Source: Doryteuthis pealeii
Lineage: Eukaryota; Mollusca; Cephalopoda; Myopsida; Loliginidae
NCBI GenBank assembly: GCA_023376005.1
Contig: CM042176.1
Location: 10,838,637 to 10,902,636 of the forward strand
Length of the DNA: 64,000 nucleotides
Direction: 5' to 3'
A program made the position numbers and the translations under genes. A model generated the notes under the pieces. The model was not told the DNA's origin. It worked only from the letters and a program-made list of their open reading frames with translations, and made no database searches. Positions 31,186 to 43,794 of this stretch are shown here, piece by piece (position 1 is the stretch's first letter; every line of letters starts with the position of its first letter).

Positions 31186-31262
31186 CACACACACACACAC
31201 ACACACACCACAAAACACACACACAACACACACACACACACTATATATATATATATATATAA
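31186..31262. repeat. (AC)n and (TA)n microsatellites
   Basis: AC runs with interruptions followed by TA. Confidence 0.9.
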
Positions 31263-31309
31263 GTAGGATGATAAAATTAATCGGCGACAGTATGTGGATA
31301 AAATTCAGA

Positions 31310-31445
31310 AACACAACACCGGATGTAAATTTCCATTCATCATAACATCCCGTGTTTGTTATATATATAATTATATATATATATATATAATATACTATAC
31401 AAACAGGGATGTTATGATGAAATGGAAATTTACATCGGTTATTGT
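31310..31445. mobile_element. Small foldback element around (TA)n
   Basis: Arms containing GATGTAAATTTCCATTCATC and its reverse complement face each other across a TA-rich loop (about 31362-31398). Confidence 0.6.
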
Positions 31446-31489
31446 TTCGGATGCTGGGCCCTCGCCCAACGCCAACGCAACGCTCAGAA

Positions 31490-31662
31490 TAAGAATGAGT
31501 AGCACAGGATCCGGCAGTAAAGTGGAGAGCTGATGATAGGTGTCATGCTCCACCTAAGACGCCAAGACAGTCACCTTGGTTCTATCGCAGTGAAAAGGGG
31601 ATTAGACTCACTCGCTGTTCTGGCTGAATAGCGACTAGGCCACACCTAACGACTTTTACTTT
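31490..31662 (+). mobile_element. Type 1 tRNA-SINE, body fragment with indels
   Basis: Starts at ATGAGTAGCACAGGATC and proceeds to GGCCACACCTAACGACTTTT; several one-base indels relative to 43949-44206. Confidence 0.75.
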
Positions 31663-31680
31663 TATATATGGTCACACAAT

Positions 31681-31713
<33 letters not shown>

Positions 31714-33024
31714 TATATATATTATATATATAGAGAGAAGAAGGAGAGACCGAAAGTGCGGGGATAAGAGAGACGAGAGAGACGAGAAGAGGAGAAGGAG
31801 GGAGGATGGAGGATGTAGTTGTAATGAGCACTTTTTTATTATTCCACTTGTTTCAGGTTACTTGTGACTCACTTTGATTTTTTTTTCTTTCCGTTAAGTG
31901 CTCCTCTCTTCACACACCACGCGGGCTGCCGGCGCCGCGCGCCTATATAATATATATATATAAACAAATTTTTTTATATGTGAAAATATTATTGAACAAA
32001 GAAATAAGTGCCTCAATCACAAATTGTCGAGGATCTAATATTTTATTTTGAGAAAAAATTTTAAATTAAATAAAATCGAACAAAGCAGTCCCGAGAAGAA
32101 GGTAACCGACTTATTTACGGTCCAGAATGTGACATTAAGTAAAGATCTTCAAACACCATTGCGGACATCTAACTCAACAGCCTAGAGGATTGCCTGGCAT
32201 GAAACTGGGTTAGCTGTTATAAATGAACATTGATCCTATAAAAAAACACAGCAAATTAAAAAAAATATATATATATATATATATTATATAATATATATAT
32301 ATATAGTTAATTTTTTGTTTTATATATTGGGAGAAGAAATGATTATATCAGTGCTCAATTATATTTCTTTAACGTCTGTATTGTTTATTATTTCATAGTC
32401 TACCAATACAATAGAACTTTGTATTGCGTGTCATAAATATATTTAATATATATATATATATATTATATATATATATATTATATATATGATACTATATTAT
32501 TGTAGGCAGGTATTGCTTTGAAATAACACGGAATAATCTTTCTTCATGATCTTCAGTTTGCTAGTTTTCAAGATTTTCTGGCTAATTTCTCAGTCCGTCA
32601 GTCTAGGCATGATCCAGTTTGTATAAGATTTTCCCACTGTCTACCCTTAGCGCTTTCGACTGTTTCCTCAGTCGCATCATGGGAGGTGGTGATGTTGGTA
32701 TGTAGTTTGTTCTTTTTTTCCTTTTCTCGTTCTTTTATCTTTGTTTTTTTTTAAATTTAGGAGAGTGCTACTTTATTTTTGTTTAGAGGGTGGCTAAGAT
32801 TTAGATGATTAGTTATCAAAAGATGGTTTGAGTTATATTGTACCTATTATTTGTGGCTTATTATTCTCTCTGATTTAAAAAAATCTAAGTTAGTACTACA
32901 GTTTAAGCAAAACAAACAATGTGAGTTAAAAGTAAATGTTATAAACATTAGTTGTCACTACTTCTGTCCAATAAATGTATTGTGTACATTTCGTGTATGA
33001 AATTACATCTGATTAATGCTTACC
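31663..33024. other. AT-rich stretch with TA and AC microsatellites
   Basis: AC at 31681-31703, several interrupted TA runs (31695-31730, 32265-32305, 32440-32490) and otherwise unrecognised sequence. A GC-rich patch sits at 31910-31945. Confidence 0.5.
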
Positions 33025-35110
33025 AACCGATTATGGGACAGTGATAGTACTCCTTTTATACTTTAATTTTTCTTCATTGTGATTGGCTTAATTTTCATTT
33101 TCTAATTTTCTATCAAAAAGTGATAAAAATCTCTTACACCTCGTTCATATAGTTTGTTACATTTGGATATAAATTTCATAAAAATAAACGTACCAACCCA
33201 TTTATGGGACAAAGACAGGAAAATTCATTTTATATATTACTCCATTGTGTTGATGCTTTAACTGTTGGATTTTTCTATCAGGAGAAGTGGAACTACCTGT
33301 GTCCCATTAATAGATCGTACATTTCTATATAAATTTCATACACTAAATGTGTACCAACCATTATGGGACCAAAGGGCAAGTAATTCATTTTATTAATTTA
33401 CTCCCATTGTTGTTGATTGGCTTAACTGTGGAGGATTTCTATTCAGGAGAGAAGTTGAACTACCCTCTGTGTCCCATAAATAATGGTACAATTTTATATT
33501 ATAGAATCATGGCACTAATGTACCAACCATTATGGGAACAAAGGCAGTAATTCATTTTTATACATTACTCCATTGTGTCGTTGTTAAACTGTGGATTTTT
33601 TCTTAATTTTTCTATCAGAGAGAATATAAAAGTTCTACTACTCAGTCTTTATGATAATTTGTACATTTAGTATTATGAAAATCTATATAAAATTAAAATG
33701 TACCACATCAATTATGGACAAAGGTAGAGTTACTTCATTTTTATTCACCACTTTACTCCATTGTGTTGGTTTTTGCTTTAACTGTGGATATTTCCATAAA
33801 AAGGCTGGAGAAGCTAGTTGGATTTTAAAATTCTACCCACCTCAGTCCCATAAATCTCGTTTGTACATTATGTATATATAGTTGTATATACTAATGACCA
33901 AACATTATGGGACAGAGGTATCATTTCAATTTATACATTACCTTTACTCAATTGTGTGGGTTGCTTAACTGTGGTTTCCATTAAAAATAAAAAAGGCCCT
34001 GAAGAATGACGTTGATTTAAAAATTTTTTCTACTACTTCAGTTCCCATTATCGTTTGCTACATTTGTATATATAGTTTTATATTACTAAATGTAACCAAA
34101 CATTATGGGACAAGACGGGTATCATTTCTATTTCAATTTTCATACTTTTACTTCAGTTGTTTGGTTGCTTAACTGTGGATTTTCCAATAAAAAGGCTGAA
34201 AGATGAGTTGTTGATTTTAAAATTCTACTACCTCAGTCCCATTATCGTTTGTACATTTGTATATATAGTTATATATAAATGTACCAACATTTATGGGACA
34301 GAGGTACATTCATTCTTACATTATTTTTACTCCAATGTGGTGGTGCTAACTGTGGGATTTTCCATAAAAAGCTGAAGAAGGAGTTGATTTAAAATTCTAC
34401 CACCTCAGTCCATAATCGTTTGTACATTTGTATTATATAGTTTATATACTAAATGTACCAAACATTATGGGACAGAGGTATTCATTTTCATTTACATTAC
34501 TTACCAATTTGTGTTGCGTTTGCTTAACTGTGGATTTCCATAAAAAGGGCTGAAGAATGAGTTGATTTTTAAAATTTTCTACTACCGACAGTTCCCATTA
34601 TTCGTTTGTACATTTGTTATATATAGTTTATATTACTAAATGTACCAAACATTATGGGACAGACGGTATCATTCAATTTATACATTACTTACTCCATTTG
34701 TGTTGGTTGCTTAACTGTGGATTTCCATAAAAAGGCCCTGAAGAAGGAAGTTTGATTTAAATTTCTACTACCTCAGTCCCATAATCGCTTTGTACATTGT
34801 ATATATAGTTTATATACTAAATGTACCCAAACATTATGGGACAAATGTATTACTTTCAATTTATTTCACCATCCTTTACTCCATTGTGTTGGTTGCCTTA
34901 ATGTTGGATTTCCATAAAAAGCTGGAAGATTGATTGATTTTAAAATTCTTACTAACTCAGTCCCAATATCTGTTTGTACATTTGTATATATAGTTTATAT
35001 ACTAAATGTACCAAACATTATGCGGACAGAGGTGTCACTTAAAATTATTTGCATTACTTTACTCCATTTACTCCTTTGTGTTTGCCTTAACTGTGGTTCT
35101 TTAATTTTCT
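33025..35110 (+). repeat. Satellite array, ~175-bp unit, about 12 copies
   Basis: Units share AATGTACCAAACATTATGGG-ACAGAGG, TTACTCCATTGTGTTGGTTG, TTAACTGTGGATTTCCATAA and CCTCAGTCCCATAATCGTTT. ATTATGGGA recurs near 33205, 33361, 33531, 33712, 33905, 34103, 34290, 34465, 34652, 34835 and 35022. A lone, partly inverted remnant is near 36660-36740. Neighbouring units differ mostly by single-base indels. Confidence 0.85.
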
Positions 35111-35219
35111 ATCAGAGAAAAGAATTTATAAAATTTCTACTATGTCTGTCCCATAGAAGTATGGTCGATTAGGAGCTAAGTCGTGGCAGAGGCCATTCAC
35201 CACAGAACCACATCATTTT

Positions 35220-35465
35220 CTAGGGCATCGATTACCGGCTCCCCGCCAACTCAGCGCATTGCAATGGAGTAGCACAGTTAGTTTGAAAATCTATGTGCGG
35301 TAATGTGAGGAGGCTGATACATGTGTGGCCGCTCAATCCCTCATTATAACAAAAAATCTCCCTGTTCTAGCAGTTAGTTGAAAAGTGGTTAGACTCCCTC
35401 GGTGTCGGCTTGAGAAACCGAACAAAATAGGCCAGTGTTTCATTTTCCGTCTACCTTTACTTTAT
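35220..35465 (+). mobile_element. Type 1 tRNA-SINE, indel-rich copy
   Basis: GATTACCGGCTCCCCGCCAA with CTCAGCGCATTGCAATGGAG aligns to the B-box end, and GTGAGGAGGCTGATACATGT onward to the body, with many indels. The A box is missing. Confidence 0.65.
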
Positions 35466-36790
35466 AACCCTTCGGTCGCTACTGAGGCTAAAGGGCTCCC
35501 AGAATTTCGGAAATTGGCCGTCTAAGATCGCGATTTTGCTTGCATCAACCAAGGATTGCAGGGTCTCTATATTTGCTGAAAGTCTAGCCGAAACCCACGG
35601 TGTTGTCAGATCTTCAAACGACTAGAAAAAATCTGCTATTAGGAAACTGATTTCCAGGTAACGGCGGCTAGTGGTCACATTAAAAAAACAACGACCATTT
35701 CTCTGTTCTTCTTTCAAACTCAAACAACATTTTATATTCAAAAACGAAAGAATACAAACAATTATTTCTCAATTGGTGGGAAAGTGATGGACCCGTAATT
35801 AATAATTTCTGGTCTTCTGCAAAGTTAGTTGTGCAAAACAGTTTGTAAAGATTGACTAAGTTTCAATGGTGGGTCTTGCTGTGAAGTCAGGTTTCTCTCG
35901 GCGGCCCAGTATTTGCGTTTAAATCTTCAGTCCACTAGCCCAGTTCAGCTCATGTGATTCTTCAAGCAATCACAACTTCATCTTCTCTCAGCTGTATCTC
36001 AGCTTCATCTTTGCTTCTAGCTGCATCTGCCGGTTTCGGCCTCATCTCTGATTCTCAAGCAAAAAACGTCTCAGTTTTTAAATAATATTTTCATTCGGAA
36101 ACATTTTTATTTCCGGCCGGAATGAAGATTTTAGTAACTCTCTCTGAACATATCCTACTTCTGGAAAATTACTGCTCCTCTACTTTCATAAACCAGCCAA
36201 TAGGAATTCACTTCCTCCGCTCAATCGGACAGGGGGTTCAGTTCTTCTGGGAGTTCTAAGTGTTTCCACAAAGATTTAGTGTGGTTCTTAAATAGCATTT
36301 AGGTTTAATTCGTTTCTATAAGATTTTCAACACAAGGGTATTATCTTTTTCTTAAGTGGAAAAGGAAATACAAGTATAACAAGATTCCTCTTCAAGGGTT
36401 CCAAGACAATCTTGGTCATAACCGACGTTTGGTTATTTTTCTTGTTTTCGCCGATATTTAAAGGGCTTCTGACCCACTCTGGAATTCCACTTCCGATAAT
36501 GGTCATTTTCAATCGCTCTGTGCGGCCTTATCCGTGGCTACGCATCTGTTTTCGATTCCTCACACCGAAGCCACCCGGCGAATTACAATTCCTTTTTTTT
36601 TTCTTCTTTCTTTTTTACTAGATTTCAAAACCTGAATTCAGGTCTGAAACTTTACTTGTACGTCGTTCCCATAATGTTTGGTACATATTACAGCTCCAAA
36701 TTTCCATAGATTTAAGTGTACCAACTATTATGCCACTTTCACTTCATCTTATTTTTATTTTGATGTTTAGGTAAAAAACTTGCAATCATA
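35466..36790. other. Intergenic stretch
   Basis: No family or exon recognised apart from the small satellite remnant near 36660-36740. Local redundancy (AGCTGTATCTCAGCTTCATC) near 35990-36060. Confidence 0.4.
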
Positions 36791-36796
36791 CTCAAT

Positions 36797-36945
36797 TACA
36801 TCAGCAGAAAAAACAGAAACCCAACAAATTTGTAAATAAAACTGTTAGTTTTAACTAGGGCGGGTAGGGTTACGGGTTAGGGTTGGGTTTAAGGAGTTTA
36901 TGGGAAAATAAAATTAAATTAATTTGGGTCTGTTTTTTTCTGGGT
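36797..36945. mobile_element. Foldback remnant with telomere-like core
   Basis: Arms AGAAAAAACAGAAACCCAAC (36808-36827) and AATTTGGGTCTGTTTTTTTC (36920-36941) are imperfect inverted repeats. Between them lies TAGGGTTACGGGTTAGGGTT, then GGGTTTAAGGAGTTTATGGG and AAAATAAAA, the same core as 17620-17684 in reverse. Ends and TSD are unclear in this indel-rich region. Confidence 0.55.
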
Positions 36946-37019
36946 CACCCTAATAATCATGGATTTTGAGTAATGATTTGCAGTTTACCGTTGATTTAAT
37001 AATCGCCGGCCATTTTCAT

Positions 37020-37142
37020 GTCTTTTTCTTCTTCTTTTTTCTTTTTCTTTTTTCTTTCTTTGTCTTTTTTTCCTTTCTTCTTTCTTTTCTTTTCATCGTG
37101 TTTTCCTCTTCTTTTTCTTTTTTTTTTTTGTCTTTTTTTCAA
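37020..37142. repeat. Pyrimidine-rich (TTTC)n tract
   Basis: CT low complexity; the Phe/Ser/Leu frames are artefacts. Confidence 0.85.
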
Positions 37143-37189
37143 TCACCTTCTCGTCTCTCGGACGAGAAAACTCGGAGATTTCGACACGC

Positions 37190-37330
37190 CCGGAGGGTCC
37201 GTTGTTGGCTTCGGCCCCTGGACCGCATAGAGTTAACATCGTTGATCCCAGGGGCCATGCCTCCTCAGGAGCAACGCCTGCCCCCTCAATTTTAAAGGAC
37301 AAGGCTGGGTTTATGGCCCTGTGGGTCATA
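37190..37330 (-). repeat. GC-rich module fragment
   Basis: Minus sense: the reverse complement of AACATCGTTGATCCCAGGGG and GGACAAGGCTGGGTTTATGG aligns with the GC-rich module. Confidence 0.65.
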
Positions 37331-37429
37331 TATATACCGGCAAGTTTTGAAAAAGATTTCGTAGCCGATAGTTTGGAATGAAAATAATTTTAAACTTGCA
37401 TTTTTTTTCAGAAATAGATTTTCTAAACT

Positions 37430-37960
37430 TTAAGCCATAGATGGGACCTAACATGGTAGCTACACATATCCGAGGTCAGAGATGAACCTGGGAGTAAATG
37501 GACGATGGAAGGGGTTCTCACATTCCCCAGTAGCTCCAGAAGCGAACTTCACCATCGAATATGAGTGTACGTCATGATTTCCCTCAGCCACGCCTGGTTT
37601 CGTAACGGCACATTATATTGAATATAAAGACCAGGGTTGGGGGGGCTTTGCCATTAGGGGCAATTTAATGTTGAGATGCAATCATGTAGGTGCTAGGCTT
37701 GACATTGGAGGCCCAGAGTTGATCAGATGGCAGCCTCGTCGCCGCTCCATCTAGCCTAATATAGGACCCAAAGTGAGAGTGTTCATGTCTTGGGATTGCA
37801 TCACCACCAGAATTCTTATCCTTTAAGCATCATATGGTGACGCTACCGCACGACCAACATATGGCCGCCATTTTGGTGGGGGGGGTCTTATTTCCTCATG
37901 CAGAGGTTGGCAGTCGGTGTATTTCTAAAGTCTCTCTTTGCTGATACCTGGAATAAGTGT
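37430..37960 (-). mobile_element. Element C copy, indel-rich
   Basis: AGCCATAGATGGGACCTAAC, CATTCCCCAGTAGCTCCAGA and GATCAGATGGCAGCCTCGTC align with 18600-18980; many single-base differences. Confidence 0.65.
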
Positions 37961-37984
37961 AGAAGTGAGTAAAGTCGTCGGTGG

Positions 37985-38236
37985 TGGCCTAATGTCGGGT
38001 AATCACCTAACAGCAGGGTGTCTATCTCTTTTCACTTGCTGTATAGGTACGCAGACAAGGAGAATGTTTATGGCATCTTGAGGGGTGGAAGCGTGACAAC
38101 CTACCATTCAGCTCCTTTCTTTTACCTCTTTAGATTTCTTGTGCTACTACATACGCTGAGTTGGCTGAGGGCGGTATCGAAGCCCGGAACCTTTGCGTTT
38201 TCCCTTGGCGTCGCTCTACCCGGACTTGTAATATGT
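37985..38236 (-). mobile_element. Type 1 tRNA-SINE, minus strand, indel-rich
   Basis: TACGCTGAGTTGGCTGAGGG, then GGTATCGAAGCCCGGAACC (reverse-complement B box) and CTCTTTTCACTTGCTGTA of the body, in reverse order. Confidence 0.65.
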
Positions 38237-40284
38237 TAACATGCAGAGATCTGATAGGTACGCGTCTGCGATCCGACTGACGCATATTAAAAATCTATAA
38301 AAGGACCGGCCAGAAAAAAAAGGATTTGGTAATCCATCGTAAAGCTTTTTCTTCCACGCCAATTCAAAGACAGTTTCGTTATGCCCTGCCTCAGCGTGGT
38401 GCACAATCTAGCGTAAGTAAAGACTATGGTACTCAGCTCAACCATGATCAAAATTCGGCTCTAGCACTGTAATCAGTTCAATATTTTCTTGGAAACGATT
38501 ACGCGGTTGGCGTTACAAGGTAGGGGTTTTAGACGGCTTTAGTTGTTCATTAGATTAAAAAAAAAAAAAATACCCCTCAAAAAAAAACAGAACAGCCTGC
38601 CAATTTATTATAGAAACTTTAGTTGGGACTTCATCAAATTTTCGGGGGACTCATTCAAATGCAAGATCGTGCGTCCCAGGACTCAGCTACTAAAATTAAA
38701 AAACTATAGCATCAATAGACTGTTAAAATTAGATTTTTTAATTTTAAAATTACGCAGGAAGACTCTTCAAAATGTACACCATCAACTTTATAGTTATTTT
38801 TAAAAGATATCTTCTGATATATGTGACAAATATATGAAATTTGGAGGGTTATGTATCATGACCGCATGCGCGAAGGTCCATGTTGTCTAGATAGCGCTGC
38901 GTGGCGGGCAATGATGTTGAAGAATATTTTATTTAGTTTTTTTTATTTATTGAATGTTTATTCTTAATCGTTGATTTGGCGGTTAAACGCCAATTAATAT
39001 TGGTAATTTTTTGCACTCGGGGTGGGGTAGGACGATAGGCGTGCCTAGAATGGGAAAGAACGTCAGACAGAAAACGATATGGGTTGGGTCTGGGTGGTAT
39101 TGCTAGAATGCGAACTAAAAAGATGGCCCTTGGTATTTATGGAACTAGTAGCGTTTGGTAATATAAATCATACATGAGGGATTTTTCAGGGTTTCGGTCT
39201 GGTTTTTTTTTTTTAATTCGGCCACAGATCGATGTGTTGATAGCCGGGGTGGGTGGGTATGGGGGGTAAATAATGACAAATTAAAATAAAATAACATATA
39301 CAGTAGGTACCACCAATTTCCTGTGAAATACCCCCCCCCCACATATTTAACCACAATGAAACTTGCAATAAAGTAATATTATTTGAAGAATAATTTTTGT
39401 TCCATTCTGAAAGAGAAACATTAAAAAAAACTTTCCCTGATGACATTTTTAAAATGGTTCAGCCTTAACAGAAATAAATGAAAAATTATGATAGGAAAAA
39501 ACAATATTTTACATTTTGCACCGTTATCATTGAAATTTTAGACGTAGCCAAAAACAAGTTCATGACTACATGCTTTTTAAAAAAATTCTAATGAAAAAAG
39601 ATAATTATTAATGGGTGCTGATTTATTTACGAAAATTTCATAGAATTACTTGCCTTGGATTAAAAAATATGTTTGAAAATACGGTTTTTTCTTAAAAATA
39701 TATTTGGGGAAATCGATATGTTTATACGAGTATAACCTCCTTTTATTAATGAATATAATGAACGACAAAAACGATTTTTTACTTTCTTTCTACTAAAGAT
39801 AAGAGTCTAAATAATTATATCAATGATAATAGATTATATATAAGATTTTTATAGCTGTCAATGCGATGAGGCTTTTTTAGTAAAAGAACCATGATACAGA
39901 ATATGAAAAATATCATATAAAGAAATTGACTATTTGTAAAAGAAAAAACGGGACTGTTTTTAGCTTATTTTTCAAGTAACGGATGAACGGTTAATTTTTT
40001 TCGCCAATCGATAATTTCGATCTTAGGTGAAGTAACTGTTTTTCTTTGTCAACAACTCTTATGTGTGCCGTAATTATATGGATCGATTTTTTGCGAGATT
40101 TGATTTTTTTAAAAAAGCTTCAAAAGTATTTGTTACGTTATCTTCCTTCAGATATGGCCTAGAGGACTGAATCACGGACGCTATTTTGGTGGTACCTTAA
40201 TTACATACAGTGGTACATTTGACTGGAAGAGTTTAATTCTTGCTCGCTCGTTTTGTTTGTTTTGTTTTTTGTTTTGTTTTTTGT
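38237..40284. other. AT-rich intergenic stretch
   Basis: Mostly AT-rich unrecognised sequence with homopolymers. No frame, SINE or LINE stands out. Confidence 0.4.
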
Positions 40285-41060
40285 CTTGTTTTTACGGCAT
40301 ATCAACTCCTCAGTGGGTCATTTTTAATGCCAATCAAAGTTTGTGAAAAATAAATTAATTCTTAATAGACAGGTCATTTTTTTTTTTCAATTTAAAGCAC
40401 GGCGACCAGTGATTTTTTTTTCTTGGAGCTCTTGGAGAATGTGGGGGTAACTGTTCATCAGACCAATACTCCAGATCTACTCTGACCCGGTGGTAGCCTG
40501 GTTCTAGCTCAGGTTCTGTTTTTTGTTTCTGGTTGTTGTTTAGCGGGCATACAACCCAACTCAGTGGTCATTTTAATGCCGATGAAAGTTTTGTGGAATA
40601 ATTTCTTATGGTATTTGTTTGTTATTATGTTTTTACCATATGACCGCAGGTAACAGGTACTGGACCACGGGTCAAGGACTGGCAGTGGTTCAAGTAGTGG
40701 GAAGGGTGCCGATAATTCTATTTTGATGTCTATCGATGTATGTTTATATGGCACCTTCAACCTCAAAATGGCATAATGCCCTCAAAGTTTGTTTTTTTTG
40801 TTTTTTTTGTTTTACTGGCATTCAAACCTCAGTTGGGGTCATTTAATGCCGACTAAAGTTGTTTTTTTTTGTTTGCAATAGTTAGTTTGTTTTAATCAGC
40901 CATCAATTCAATATTTTCTTATAACCACATATGTTTTTTTGTTGTTGTTTTGACGCTACATCACCTCAGGTCATTTTTATGCCGAAAAGTTTTTTTTGTT
41001 TTGTTTTTGTTGTTACGGCATATCAACCTCAGTGGGTCATTAATGCCGATAAAGTTTTGA
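40285..41060 (-). mobile_element. Cluster of five SINE tails
   Basis: Reverse-complement tails (TACGGCATATCAAC...CAGTGGGTCATT...AATGCC) occur at about 40293-40345, 40538-40590, 40808-40860, 40950-40990 and 41010-41055. They are separated by G/T-rich spacers, all on the minus strand. Confidence 0.65.
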
Positions 41061-41740
41061 AATAAACAATTCTTAAGGATAATACATTTTTTATAAATAA
41101 TTTTCTATTTAACCCTAATGGGACCCTAACAGTACTACCCACTCCGGGTCAGGAGTGGACCAGGGAGCAATATGACGAAGGGTGCTCCACATTCCCCAAC
41201 CTCCAAACTGGAAACCTAACCATCGATAAGTTTAACGTCATTCCAATGAATGTAGACCCGCAGCACCGCCTTCTTAGCACCCATATGATAAAAAGGGTTG
41301 GGCTGCCATAGGCAATAGGGGTTGGAGGAAATCATATAGTGCTAGGGCTGACGTGGACCAGCCATTGATCGGAGGGGCCTCTCCGACCGCCCGTCTAGCC
41401 AGATAGGGCCAAAGTGGAGTATTGCAAGTCATGACTGTCAATCCACCGGGTCTTCCTTAGCATCACTGGGTCGCCACCACGAACAGGTGGCCCCATGGGG
41501 AGTTCTATCCCTCTGCAGAGGTGCAGTTGGTGCATTCTAACGCCCAGCCGACAGGGCGGCATCTGTTAGGGTCCCATCTATTGGTTAAATAAGTACAAAA
41601 TGAGGTCTAAAAATTGTGTTTTAAGATTGAATGTTAAAAAAAATTGAATACCCATCAAGAATGAATGAAACATAATGTCTTTGGCATAAAATGATCCAAC
41701 AAGGGTTGACTGCCTTTTAAAACCAACCAACCAACACGTT
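41005..41740. mobile_element. Element C with tail-like ends in both orientations
   Basis: Left: minus-sense tail then AACCCTAATGGGACCCTAAC. Right: GTTAGGGTCCCATCTATTGG, then ATGAATGAAACATAATGTCT and a plus-sense tail ending ACCAACCAACC. The body (41113-41570) matches 18600-19000. Confidence 0.6.
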
Positions 41741-41837
41741 CACTGTAATAAATAATGTATAACTGAATATTTTTTTTTTACTCGCAAACTATGTGAAGAT
41801 ACCTGGTGCATCATTCCAGAAATAACTGAGGATTTTT

Positions 41838-42846
41838 CTTTTTCTTTTTTTTCTTTCTTTTGTATTTTTTTTTTTTTTTTTGTTCATTCTCTCTTTTTTC
41901 TTTCTTTTCCTCTTTTTTTTCTCTCTTTTTCTTTTCTTTTTTTCTTCTTTTCTCTTTCTTCTACTTTCTCTTTTTTCTTTCTTTCTCTCTTTTTTTCTTC
42001 TCTTTTTTCTTTCTCTTTTCTTTCTCTCTCTATTTTTTTTCTTTCCTTTCTTCTTTCTTTATTCTTTCTCTTTTTCTTTCTTCTCTTTCTTCTTCTCTTT
42101 TTCTTTTCTTTCTCTTTTTTTCTTTCTCTTTTTTCTTTCTTTTCTTTTTTCTTTCTTTTCTCTTCTTCTATCTTTCTCTTCTTTCTCTTTTCTTTCTTTC
42201 TCTTTTCTTCTTTTTTCTTTCTTTCTCTTTTCTTCTATCTTTCTCTTTTTCTTTCTTTTCTTTTTTTTCTTTCTTTCTCTTTTTCTTTCTTTCTCTTTTT
42301 CTTTTCTTTCTCTTTTTCTTTTCCTTGTCTACTTTCTTTCTTTCTTTTTTCTTTCTTCTCTTTTCTTGTCTTTTCTTCTTCATCTTTTCTTTCTTCCTCT
42401 CTTTTTTCTCTCTTTTTCTTTTTCGTTGTTTTTCTTTCTTTGTTCTCTCTTTTTCTTCTTTCTCTTTTTTTCTTTCTTTCTCTTTTTTTCTTTCTTTTCT
42501 TTTTTTCACTTTGTCTTTTTTACTTTTTCTTCTTTTTCTCTTTTTTCTTTTCTTTCTCTTTTTTCTTTCTTTCTTCTTTTCTTTCTTATTTCTCTCTTTT
42601 TTCTTTTCTTTCTCTTTTCTTTTCTCTTTCTTTTCTTTCTTTCTCATCTTTTTTCTCTTTCTTCTCTCTTTTTTTCTTTCTTTCTTTTTTTCTTTCTTTC
42701 TCTTTTTTTTCATTCTTCTTTCTGTTTTTTCTTCTTTCTGTTTTTTTCTATATTTCTCTTTTTTTTTTTTCTTATTTTTTCTTTTTTCTTTCATTCTCTC
42801 TTTTTACTTTCTTTCTCTTTTTTTTTCTTAGTCTTTTTCTTTTTTT
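41838..42846. repeat. 1-kb pyrimidine (CTTT/CT) tract
   Basis: Almost pure C/T on the plus strand with irregular T-run lengths. The 208-391 codon frames on both strands are low-complexity translations. Confidence 0.95.
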
Positions 42847-43794
42847 GCTCAAGCCAAAAGAAAAATGATATTTACGACTCACGAGACTTACATCTAGTTT
42901 TAAAATGTCAAACAAGGGCCTGCCATTACTTTCACACAAGCGTTATACTCACATCACATACACACGCTACACACGCGTATACACTTCAACACAAACAAAC
43001 ACACACATACATACTACATACATACAATCAAAAAGAACAAGAAATAAATATCTAAACGCGAGATTTAGTTTCAACGAACAGATCGCCATTGCGACTGTCT
43101 TCTTCAACGCCCAACTAAAATCTGATTTTTCTAAACTAACTTTTCACACGGCTCGCTCTTAAAGATCAGAAAAGGGTCAACCACAGGTTAAAAATCTGTC
43201 CATCATTTTTCCTGTGTTTTTCCATAACCGTTAGTTTTTAGATTTAACTACCTTTATCGTACACAATTAATAGTCTACCTAACATTTTTATATTGAAATG
43301 ATACATTTTAGAATATATTTGTTAAAGAATTTCTGCAAGTCTTTGACAAAATTAAAAACACACAAAAAATTGTATTGGTATATAGTACCTAAAAGAGGAC
43401 AATGAATCGTCCATTTTTTATGAATAGTGAAAACCCAACTAAAACACTGACCTTTTTTAAACTAACTTTCACACAGCTCGCTCTGACGAATGAGGGTCAA
43501 ACCGCAGTCACAAATCTGTCCATTATTTTTCCTGTGTTTTTCCTCATACCGTTAGTTTAAATTAAGCTACACGTCGTACATAATTGATAGGCTACCCATT
43601 AATTATGTAACATTTGTGCCAAACAAAACTGAATTTTGTGAATGGGGGTATAAAAAAAGAACGTTCGAAAATTTTGAAAAAGCGCGCAGTCTGTTACAGA
43701 CTCTCTGACATTGAATTTTTAACTCCCACCCACTCAGGCAATATCTTTAAAAATCAATTCTTACACGCCTGGAGGGTGCTTTTATTTTATTTTT
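42847..43794. other. Intergenic stretch with an internal direct repeat
   Basis: TTTTCACACGGCTCGCTCTT / TTTCACACAGCTCGCTCTGA and CTGTCCATTATTTTTCCTGT occur twice (about 43080-43260 and 43430-43590), so about 180 bases are duplicated some 340 bases apart. A hairpin-like CACGCCTGGAGGGTGC and ...TTCTAG at 43764-43799 may be the 3' end of a further Helitron. Confidence 0.5.

Noticed and set aside
41860..43055. Long open frames (323 and 391 codons plus; 208 codons minus) across the pyrimidine tract
   Set aside because: Composition is Phe/Ser/Leu or Lys/Glu/Arg only, in several frames and both strands at once: low-complexity DNA, not proteins.
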